Program-made: the position numbers and the translations under genes
Notes under the pieces: model-generated
Told to the model about the DNA's origin: nothing
Databases searched by the model: none
What the model saw: the letters and a program-made list of their open reading frames with translations, nothing else
Shown: piece by piece, positions 1-4,519 of the stretch
Numbering within the stretch: position 1 is the stretch's first letter
How the letters are laid out: the number at the start of each line of letters is the position of its first letter
Assembly: GCA_910578425.1 (NCBI GenBank)
Contig: CAJTQX010000013.1
Location: forward strand, 1 to 5,425
DNA from: an uncultured Anaerotignum sp.
GTDB lineage: Bacteria; Bacillota; Clostridia; Lachnospirales; Anaerotignaceae
Length of the DNA: 5,425 nucleotides
Direction of reading: 5' to 3'

Positions 1-71
1 CATCCTTCTAGCTTTTTCTTTCCTTGTTGTCCAATATGTATTGTAACTCTACACTCTTTCGTTTTTTTCAT
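1..71 (-). CDS. Possible divergent gene, 5' end only, cut by the left edge
   Basis: Reading leftward from a CAT at 69-71, an ATG opens a frame of 23 codons (beginning MKKTKECRVTIHIG) that stays open to the window edge. A gene divergent from a LysR-type regulator is the commonest arrangement for that family, which is the main reason to list it. Against it: there is no clear Shine-Dalgarno sequence upstream of the ATG, only GAAG in AT-rich DNA. The frame is short, and it is also open further upstream, so the lack of stops means little. I do not recognise the peptide and assign no function. Confidence 0.25.
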   Translation of the reverse strand, partial: MKKTKECRVTIHIGQQGKKKLEG

Positions 72-84
72 TTTATCTTCATTC

Positions 85-113
85 TTGTAAAAACGGAAAT
101 ATCCAGATATAAT
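85..113 (+). promoter_or_regulatory. Sigma-70/SigA-type promoter of the lysR-type gene
   Basis: TTGTAA (85-90) and TATAAT (108-113) are separated by exactly 17 bp, giving a start site near 120 and a leader of about 29 nt. The -10 lies inside the near-palindrome GATATAATATC (106-116). A second small dyad, TATC-N6-GATA, covers 113-126. LysR-type regulators often bind such AT-rich dyads at their own promoter, so autoregulation is plausible but not shown. Confidence 0.75.
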
Positions 114-148
114 ATCTCTATAGATAAAAATTATAGGGAGGCCGTTAT

Positions 149-1060
149 ATGGAAATCAGGCAGATTTATTATTTTTTAGAAGTAGCTAAATATAATAATT
201 TTTCCAGAGCAGCCAAATCTTTGTATATTTCCCAGCCTACCATTTCCCAACAGATTAATGCACTGGAAAGCGAGCTTCAGATTAAGCTGTTCAATCGTAC
301 ATCTCATGGGATTTCTCTGACTGAAGAAGGTGAAAAATTCCGTAAATATGGGCAGAAAATTGCCGATGCAGTAGATGATCTGCTTGTTGCCTTTGGACAA
401 AGTGAAAAAGGGAAAAAAAAGATTCTCAATATCGGGCTGTTCCCATTTTATAAAACAGCAGGTCTGGCACAGGAGATTAACTATTTTTTCTCAACCAACA
501 CAAATGTACTTGGTAATATTAAAGTATTGGAAAATTATCAGTGTTTTAAGCTGTTAAAAAGCGGCCATCTGGATTTTGCCATCATAAAGGCAGAAGAATG
601 CAATTTGCCGCCGTATATCGGCTATGTAAAGCTCTTAGATGAACCTCTCCATGTAGTTATCAGCCGCAGGAATCCTTTGGCGCAAAATAAAGAATTATCA
701 GTGAAAGATATTGCCCATTTGCCTTTGCTCACCGGAGAGATCAATTCCTCCCTGTATGACTACATGAAAAATATTTACGAAAAAAACAATATAGAACCGC
801 ATATTGCTTTTTACAATACAAAAGAAATTGATGTACTGATAGACATGATTTGTGACGACGTCGGAATAACCTTTGCAACTGAACACGTCGGAAACTGTCT
901 GCGCAATGAAAAAGTTACATCACTTCCTATTGTTCCGGAGAAAATTTTGAGTACATTCCTCATCTATGACAAAAACAAAAAATTAAGAGGACTGGAAATT
1001 GCATTTCGAGATCATTTTATTAATTTTTATAAGAAAAAATATATTGGTTTGTCCAGATAG
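149..1060 (+). CDS. LysR-family transcriptional regulator
   Basis: A 303-residue DNA-binding transcription factor, the usual length for the LysR family. The N-terminal winged helix-turn-helix is clear: residues 1-60 include FSRAAKSLYISQPTISQQIN (18-37), followed by the typical ALESEL...LFNR...LTEEGE wing. A linker helix runs to about residue 90. The co-inducer-binding, periplasmic-binding-protein-like domain follows from about 92 to 295, with DEPLHVVISRRNPLA and a LPLLTG segment typical of that fold. The ATG is preceded by AGGGAG (135-140) at 8 nt and a strong promoter at 85-113. The effector ligand and target genes cannot be told from sequence. The usual target would be a divergent gene to the left, mostly outside this window. 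The gene ends in a small hairpin and is not visibly co-transcribed with the repressor/protease unit. Confidence 0.95.
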   Translation: MEIRQIYYFLEVAKYNNFSRAAKSLYISQPTISQQINALESELQIKLFNRTSHGISLTEEGEKFRKYGQKIADAVDDLLVAFGQSEKGKKKILNIGLFPFYKTAGLAQEINYFFSTNTNVLGNIKVLENYQCFKLLKSGHLDFAIIKAEECNLPPYIGYVKLLDEPLHVVISRRNPLAQNKELSVKDIAHLPLLTGEINSSLYDYMKNIYEKNNIEPHIAFYNTKEIDVLIDMICDDVGITFATEHVGNCLRNEKVTSLPIVPEKILSTFLIYDKNKKLRGLEIAFRDHFINFYKKKYIGLSR

Positions 1061-1086
1061 CATTTGCATGAATGATGCGCAAATGC
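1060..1086. repeat. 8-bp inverted repeat at the lysR stop codon
   Basis: GCATTTGC (1060-1067) and GCAAATGC (1079-1086) are perfect reverse complements around an 11-nt loop, and the left arm starts at the last base of the TAG stop. No T-run follows (AAAACTC), so it is not a convincing intrinsic terminator. It could protect the mRNA 3' end. Confidence 0.5.
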
Positions 1087-1391
1087 AAAACTCAACAGCG
1101 ATATAGAAACCTGTGCTGCGGCAATTTCAGGAGTTTGCGTGCGGCCTCCGTATGGCCTTCCTGCCGGTGTTGAAGCTTTGTAAAAGCGGAAGATGCTTTG
1201 AACAAATTTATTTGCTGCAGAGGGCGGGTTGCAGACTATTTTGATTTCGATGGTGTTTTTACGGCCAGTATCCTTTGTGATTGCCGAATGTAAGTTCCCC
1301 TGCCTGATTCAAAAAAAATAAATGTTATAAACTGGTAAAAGCCATATGATTAAATATAGAAAAATGACCTTTATCCTTTTGGATTATATAC
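1061..1391. other. Gene-free stretch with a possible minus-strand gene relic
   Basis: No plus-strand ORF with a start and ribosome site is visible. On the minus strand a 93-codon frame (sense codons from 1308 down to 1030, stop TAA at 1027-1029) is open but has no ATG or GTG start. It is preceded directly by an in-frame TGA at 1309-1311, and it runs into the 3' end of the lysR gene. Its middle part, including TIEIKIVCNPPSAANKFV, looks protein-like and faintly recalls small ORFs of conjugative elements, but I cannot confirm that from memory. The segment 1130-1300 is also richer in G+C than the AT-rich DNA at 1311-1391. The simplest reading is a decayed gene end; chance openness is possible. 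Confidence 0.3.
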
Positions 1392-1444
1392 AAGCAGAGG
1401 CAAATCTGAATCATCAGGATTCATAAGTGCCGCTGCTTATTTTT
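1392..1444 (+). terminator. Composite rho-independent terminator-like hairpin
   Basis: AAGCAG-A-GGCA (1392-1402) pairs with TGCC-G-CTGCTT (1428-1438) with one mismatch. Nested inside is a second perfect stem, TGAATC (1407-1412) with GATTCA (1418-1423), around a 5-nt loop. The outer stem is followed by ATTTTT (1439-1444). It sits directly upstream of the BlaI-type operator region, so it would insulate that promoter from read-through out of the lysR side. The nearest upstream gene ends about 330 bp away, which would imply a long 3' UTR or an unseen short transcript. Confidence 0.55.
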
Positions 1445-1452
1445 GTCAAAAA

Positions 1453-1466
1453 ACTACAAAGATGGT
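1453..1466 (+). promoter_or_regulatory. BlaI/MecI-type operator, copy 1 (upstream of -35)
   Basis: ACTACAAAGATGGT. BlaI/MecI operators have the general form ACTACA-nn-TGTAGT; the left half-site is complete here and the right half is degenerate. With its flanks, the 21-bp segment 1450-1470 repeats at 1518-1538 with two differences. It lies 18 bp upstream of the -35 box of the repressor gene. Confidence 0.6.
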
Positions 1467-1484
1467 ATTTTTTTGAAAGGCTGA

Positions 1485-1513
1485 TTGACTTTTATTTGTC
1501 TGAATGTTAAGAT
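1485..1513 (+). promoter_or_regulatory. Promoter of the repressor/metallopeptidase operon
   Basis: TTGACT (1485-1490), a 17-bp spacer and TAAGAT (1508-1513) make a near-consensus vegetative promoter, predicting a start near 1520. Its two flanking operator-like repeats place the -35/-10 between bound repressor dimers. The transcription start would fall inside the second copy. This is the layout expected for a strong promoter kept off by its own repressor. Confidence 0.75.
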
Positions 1514-1520
1514 ATAGAAA

Positions 1521-1534
1521 ACTACAAAGATAGT
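1521..1534 (+). promoter_or_regulatory. BlaI/MecI-type operator, copy 2 (at the transcription start)
   Basis: ACTACAAAGATAGT, an imperfect dyad (ACTA...TAGT outer arms) starting 7 bp after the -10 box. It is the better palindrome of the two copies. A dimer bound here would cover the predicted +1 and block initiation or clearance. The spacing to copy 1 is 68 bp between equivalent bases, about 6.5 helical turns. Confidence 0.65.
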
Positions 1535-1614
1535 ACTTAATCTATATACATAAACCGATATGGTGACACGATATTGCAAAACGATTCTGAACACAGGCAG
1601 GAGGTGACGCGAAT

Positions 1615-1992
1615 ATGAAGAAAAAGGGATTGGCACAACGGGAATTAGAGGTAATGAAAATATTATGGGAATCTTCACCGCTCACTGTTAACCAGGTAGT
1701 CGAGCTGATGGAAAAGGAATATAATACCAGGTGGGCATACACAACTGCCGGAACCACTCTGAGGCGTATGGAAAAAAAGGGATATGTCCGTTCTGAGAAA
1801 AAGAGTCTGGCATTTTATTACTATCCGGTGCTGAGGTCAGATGAAGTGGAGGGAGCTGTATCGTTGGTCGAAAAATACTTCCAGGGCTCGATCGGCAAAT
1901 TTATGGCGGCGTTTTCCGACGAAAAAGATTTGACCCGTGAAGAATTTGAGGAAATCAAGGAATGGGTGAAACAGCATGATGATGATTATTAA
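1615..1992 (+). CDS. BlaI/MecI/CopY-family transcriptional repressor
   Basis: A 125-residue cytoplasmic repressor of the penicillinase-repressor family, the normal length. Residues about 6-72 form the winged helix: LAQRELEVMKILWE opens it, and the recognition/wing segment AYTTAGTTLRRMEKKGYVRS (41-60) is followed by FYYYPV. Residues about 75-122 form the helical dimerisation tail. In the staphylococcal relatives the tail is cut near residue 101 upon signalling; here F100 in FMAAFSDEKD occupies roughly that place (inference). AGGAGGTGA (1599-1607) sits 7 nt before the ATG, an excellent ribosome site. The gene is first in an operon with the M56 peptidase, overlapping it by 17 bp, and it is flanked by its own probable operators, so autorepression is likely. 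The target signal depends on the partner, so I do not use the symbol blaI. Confidence 0.93.
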   Translation: MKKKGLAQRELEVMKILWESSPLTVNQVVELMEKEYNTRWAYTTAGTTLRRMEKKGYVRSEKKSLAFYYYPVLRSDEVEGAVSLVEKYFQGSIGKFMAAFSDEKDLTREEFEEIKEWVKQHDDDY

Positions 1993-3367
1993 CCATGTCT
2001 TTATAACAGTATTTTTGCTGTCTGTTGTCGGGACGGTTGTTGGCAGTACATTTCTGGCCCTGCAAAATTTTCTGTATAAACATTCCTCCGCAGAATTTAT
2101 GGTTAAAATCTGCAGGGTTGTAATTATTATGTTTGTTGTCCCTTTATTTTATCTGTGGGGAATCATGGATCAATCCAATTATTATTTATCCCAATACGAT
2201 TTGGTGGTTCTGGTGGAGCCGGGAACAGTAAAGGATACAGTTTACAGCCTGAGTGAACACATAGGCTTTGCGGATAAATTATCTCTGGCCTGGCTGATTG
2301 GTGTAGCATTGTATCTGCTGATTTATGTTGGTACATATTTCTCTGTCCGGCGCAGGATACGGAACAGCTCCAGGGCGATTGAAAGCGGCCCTTGGCTGAC
2401 AAATTTTCAGGCAATCCGCAGGAACGGAAGCCTTTCAGAGATGCAGATTGAACTGCTGTCATCGACATGGATGAAACAGATTGCTACATTCGGCGTTATG
2501 AACAAAACGATTGTTGTGCCGGAATATCTGCTGGAAAAACTGGACAACGCGGAAATCAGTATCATTTTAAGACATGAGATGACACATATCCGTCAAAACG
2601 ATGTTGCGCTGAAAATAGGAATGTTCATATTGTGCAGCCTGAATTGGTTCAATCCATTGGTTTACCATCTGAACGAAACACTGAATGAATGGATTGAGTT
2701 ATCCTGTGACGAAGATATGCTGCGGTACGCAGATTCGGCATACCGGCACGCATATATAAAGGTTTTGATGAAAATTATGGAGGAGCAGAGAGCACAGAAA
2801 AAAACAAGGTGGTTTAAGGCTGCTGCATATTTTCAGAACGGCAAAAAGGTAAAATATGTTAAGAGGAGGATGAATGGAATCATAAAAAAGAGGAATGGAA
2901 AAAAGGCGGCTCAGGTATTTGCGATTTCCAGCATAATCTGTGCAATGGGCTGCGGGACAGTTTTGGCGAAGGACCTGCAATATCCGGTAAATTCGGTTCT
3001 GTCCAATCATATTGCCATTTGGGATGAAGATATGCTTGTCGATGATACTTCCATACAAGATACCGATGGATACGATTTCATCAGCTTTAGCGATGCCGCT
3101 ATGGAACAGACAACTGCTCCATATATCGGTACACAATTTGAGTTAGTATATGAAGATGGGACAAGAGAACTTTATTCTGGGCGTGCTGAAGTAGAACGTA
3201 AGCCCCATTCATGTAATTTTGTAAAAACCAATGCAAAAATGCATGAAGTTAAAAGAGATGGCTCATGTACACTTATAACTTATGCGGCCCAAAAATGCAC
3301 AATATGTGATAAACTGGTACTTGGTGAACAACTTAGTAAAAACATATATGACCCTTGTTGCCATTGA
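1976..3367 (+). CDS. M56-family (BlaR1-like) membrane metallopeptidase with a Cys-rich outer domain
   Basis: A 463-residue predicted integral membrane signal transducer that pairs with the repressor just upstream. Hydrophobic segments lie at about 5-29, 42-62, 104-123 and 312-330, with a further hydrophobic stretch at 213-231. The zinc protease signature is H200-E-M-T-H204 with third ligand E241 in ELSCDED (241-247). The WFNPLVY motif (224-230) and a late VKRRMNG (295-301) also fit M56. After the last helix only about 130 residues remain, probably outside the cell. They are too short for the roughly 250-residue penicillin-binding sensor of BlaR1, and no SxxK/STYK-like motif is seen. Instead the end is rich in Cys and His: H411, C413, H423, C431, C441-x2-C444, C461, C462, H463, suggesting a metal- or redox-sensitive knuckle. 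The start is one of three in-frame ATGs (1976, 1979, 1982) inside the end of the repressor gene, implying translational coupling; GGGTGAA (1964-1970) may serve as ribosome site. Confidence 0.9.
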   Translation: MMMIINHVFITVFLLSVVGTVVGSTFLALQNFLYKHSSAEFMVKICRVVIIMFVVPLFYLWGIMDQSNYYLSQYDLVVLVEPGTVKDTVYSLSEHIGFADKLSLAWLIGVALYLLIYVGTYFSVRRRIRNSSRAIESGPWLTNFQAIRRNGSLSEMQIELLSSTWMKQIATFGVMNKTIVVPEYLLEKLDNAEISIILRHEMTHIRQNDVALKIGMFILCSLNWFNPLVYHLNETLNEWIELSCDEDMLRYADSAYRHAYIKVLMKIMEEQRAQKKTRWFKAAAYFQNGKKVKYVKRRMNGIIKKRNGKKAAQVFAISSIICAMGCGTVLAKDLQYPVNSVLSNHIAIWDEDMLVDDTSIQDTDGYDFISFSDAAMEQTTAPYIGTQFELVYEDGTRELYSGRAEVERKPHSCNFVKTNAKMHEVKRDGSCTLITYAAQKCTICDKLVLGEQLSKNIYDPCCH

Positions 3368-3422
3368 TATTTATATATGTGGCATAAGACTCAAAATAAA
3401 AACTGAGGGAATATAGAAAAAG

Positions 3423-3455
3423 ATAAATATGTCGATGAAATTCGACTATATTTAT
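3423..3455 (+). repeat. Long AT-rich intergenic hairpin after the metallopeptidase gene
   Basis: ATAAATATGTCGA (3423-3435) pairs with TCGAC-T-ATATTTAT (3442-3455), giving 13 base pairs with a single bulged T and a 6-nt loop. No clear T-run follows, so it is more likely an RNA processing or stability element than a terminator. It lies 55 nt after the metallopeptidase stop and just before the ribosome site of the broken small ORF, so it could limit expression of what follows. Confidence 0.5.
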
Positions 3456-3484
3456 AAATTCAATGGGGAAGGAGAGTGGGTTTT

Positions 3485-3596
3485 ATGAAGAAAAAGATAA
3501 AAGCAGAAACGGGGGTGAAAAAATATCCTGAATGAAAACCCAGAAGCGTGCGACCAACACAAAATCTGTTTCAATCAGGACTTGCAGAAAGCATAG
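3485..3596 (+). pseudogene. Frameshifted small ORF encoding a 36-residue Cys-containing peptide
   Basis: A strong AAGGAG (3469-3474) lies 10 nt before ATG 3485. As written, the frame stops after 16 codons (MKKKIKAETGVKKYPE). Removing one A from the A6 run near 3518-3523 restores a continuous 36-codon frame ending at TAG 3594-3596. Its second half reads NILNENPEACDQHKICFN and continues QDLQKA, with two Cys residues five apart. The good ribosome site and the sensible restored peptide suggest a real small gene with a recent mutation, phase variation in the A-run, or a sequencing error. I do not recognise the peptide. Its position after a protease/repressor pair would suit a secreted or signalling peptide, but that is speculation. 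If the frameshift is genuine, a 16-residue peptide could still be made. Confidence 0.4.
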
Positions 3597-3648
3597 CATA
3601 AATCGTGAATTTTGTCTATTGAAAAATATAAAATAAAGGAGTCTTCGT

Positions 3649-3972
3649 ATGAAAACCAAAAAGGATAGCCTTGAAAATTTTTTTAGATTACATCCGGTAA
3701 TAAAAAAGACAGCCAGACAGTTTTTACCAGCGTTGATTACCGTATGGTTTATTCTATGGTTATTGGAAATAAAATCCCCTCCTTTAGATGCAATTATCAG
3801 CGTTGCATTTGTGTTGGACGGATTGTTTTTGTCCTATATCTATAAAATGAAAATAGACTTCCGAATTGATCCATACGAAGAATGGAAACATTTTCGGCGT
3901 AATATTCTGATTGAAATTATTGTTGATTTTTCAGGGTTGTTTTGTTCTGTATTATGTCTTTTTTTGAGATGA
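3649..3972 (+). CDS. Small membrane protein of unknown function
   Basis: A 107-residue protein I do not recognise. Three hydrophobic segments are predicted: about 25-41 (FLPALITVWFILWLLEI), 46-66 and 86-106. The charged N-terminus (MKTKKDSLEN) and a charged loop (KMKIDFRIDPYEEWKHFRRN, 67-85 region) lie between and before them. There is no signal peptide cleavage site or catalytic motif. AAAGGAG (3635-3641) sits 7 nt before the ATG. No separate promoter is convincing, so it is probably carried on the transcript starting at 1520, although 281 bp separate it from the metallopeptidase gene. Its stop overlaps the start of a 38-codon ORF (ATGA). Placement in a derepressible unit makes it a candidate effector, for instance an envelope protection or transport accessory protein; this is inference only. 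Confidence 0.75.
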   Translation: MKTKKDSLENFFRLHPVIKKTARQFLPALITVWFILWLLEIKSPPLDAIISVAFVLDGLFLSYIYKMKIDFRIDPYEEWKHFRRNILIEIIVDFSGLFCSVLCLFLR

Positions 3973-4085
3973 CCTCAAAAGAAACAGTACCTCAAAAAAA
4001 CACCCTGGAGGAATTTGATAATAACACAGATATGTCGTTACTCAAGAGAACAAAAGGGCTTGTTGCAGATAAGAATGGAAGATAA
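3969..4085 (+). CDS. Translationally coupled 38-residue microprotein
   Basis: ATG 3969 overlaps the TGA of the membrane protein gene in the classic 4-base ATGA arrangement, which lets terminating ribosomes restart without their own ribosome site. The frame runs 38 codons to TAA 4083-4085. The product is hydrophilic (MTSKETVPQKNTLEEFDNN, then a basic end with LLKRTKG), with no membrane segment and no Cys. The stop lies in the loop of the terminator at 4049-4099, so the transcript could end just after this ORF. It may instead be the shortened start of a longer gene lost when the IS element inserted or decayed to the right. Function unknown; chance occurrence cannot be excluded for so short a frame. 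Confidence 0.4.
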   Translation: MTSKETVPQKNTLEEFDNNTDMSLLKRTKGLVADKNGR

Positions 4086-4101
4086 CTGGCCCTTTTGTTT
4101 T
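4049..4101 (+). terminator. Rho-independent terminator of the central unit
   Basis: AACAAAAGGGC (4049-4059) and GCCCTTTTGTT (4089-4099) form a perfect 11-bp stem around a 29-nt loop. The T-rich right arm continues into TT (4100-4101). It follows the two small ORFs and matches the expected end of the plus-strand unit. The large loop is unusual and contains the stop codon of the 38-codon ORF. Confidence 0.6.
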
Positions 4102-4139
4102 ACTTGGAAATACGGCAAGGCGCAGCTTTGTGTGGTGCC

Positions 4140-4364
4140 TCCTTTTGTGCGCCCTCAAAAGCCACGATGCATATTTTTCCAATCGCCATAACCCAGCGGC
4201 AAATCTCTCGGGGGTGCGGTTGTCCTTAAAGTCCAAAATACTGCACTTATGAAGCATCGGCTATCCTCTGCAATCCCTCCCCGGGTTCCGCGTTGTTATG
4301 GAAAATCTCCTTTGATTTTTTCCCATGCCCCGTCACTTAAATCATGTCTATAATAAGATTCCAT
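4140..4364 (-). pseudogene. IS5-family transposase, decayed N-terminal fragment
   Basis: Reading leftward from ATG 4364-4362, the frame gives MESYYRHDLSDGAWEKIKGD-FP, then a TAA at 4298-4296. The same frame continues QRGTRGGIAEDSRCF, later TLRTTAPPRDLPLGYGDW and KNMHRGF, to a TGA at 4157-4155, and then GRTKG. This is the N-terminal domain typical of IS5-group transposases (LTDxxWexIxxLLP, RGG-aeDNR, RTGAPWRDLPxxyGxW, HRRFxRW). Several conserved residues are changed, such as Gly-Ala-Pro-Trp to Thr-Ala-Pro-Pro. Homology stops near 4140, before any DDE catalytic residue, so the element is dead. An extended -10 lies upstream at 4394-4402. No matching terminal inverted repeats were found. A 71-codon frame in another phase over the same DNA (4042-4257) is a shadow. 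Confidence 0.8.
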
Positions 4365-4393
4365 TTTTGGATGACATTCCTTTATTTCTTTTC

Positions 4394-4402
4394 ATTATAC
4401 CA
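4394..4402 (-). promoter_or_regulatory. Extended -10 element upstream of the transposase remnant
   Basis: On the minus strand the bases read TGGTATAAT, a TGn-TATAAT extended -10, about 30 nt before the transposase ATG. No good -35 stands at 16-18 bp. AAAGGA follows, though rather far from the ATG. Probably the old transposase promoter; it might still transcribe leftward toward the terminator region. Confidence 0.4.
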
Positions 4403-4449
4403 TATCTTTCACTTCGTGATGACACGATCTAAGAAACTGGGTTTTAACA

Positions 4450-4506
4450 GCACAAATAAATGATCCCATACGGGCGGAAACGACAGACATCATATCATAT
4501 TTGTGC
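4450..4506. repeat. 9-bp inverted repeat downstream of the SLH gene
   Basis: GCACAAATA (4450-4458) and TATTTGTGC (4498-4506) are perfect reverse complements. An inner ATGAT (4460-4464) can pair with ATCAT (4489-4493). It begins 13 nt past the SLH lipoprotein stop codon. Only a weak T-rich stretch follows on the minus strand, so a terminator role is possible but weakly supported. Confidence 0.4.
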
Positions 4507-4519
4507 CCAAATACAGAAG

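Noticed and set aside
1563..1571. TGACACGAT shared with 4420-4428, as possible element ends
   Set aside because: Only 9 bp, in direct not inverted orientation, with no extended similarity around either copy. Most likely chance.
2163..2468. Minus-strand 101-codon ORF, and a similar 145-codon one at 2699-3136
   Set aside because: Both are antisense to the M56 metallopeptidase, including its zinc-site region; no ribosome site or recognisable domain.
3627..3632. TATAAA as a -10 box for the 107-residue membrane protein gene
   Set aside because: No -35 at suitable distance, and the start site would fall on the ribosome binding site. More likely just AT-rich leader.
3973..4190. Open frame continuing past the stop of the membrane protein gene in the same frame
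   Set aside because: It has no usable start (a TTG only 3 nt from GGAGG), crosses the terminator and runs antisense into the transposase relic.
4042..4257. Minus-strand 71-codon ORF beginning MLHKCSILDF
   Set aside because: It overlaps the IS5-family transposase relic in the wrong frame and also runs through the operon terminator. The family match is in the adjacent frame.
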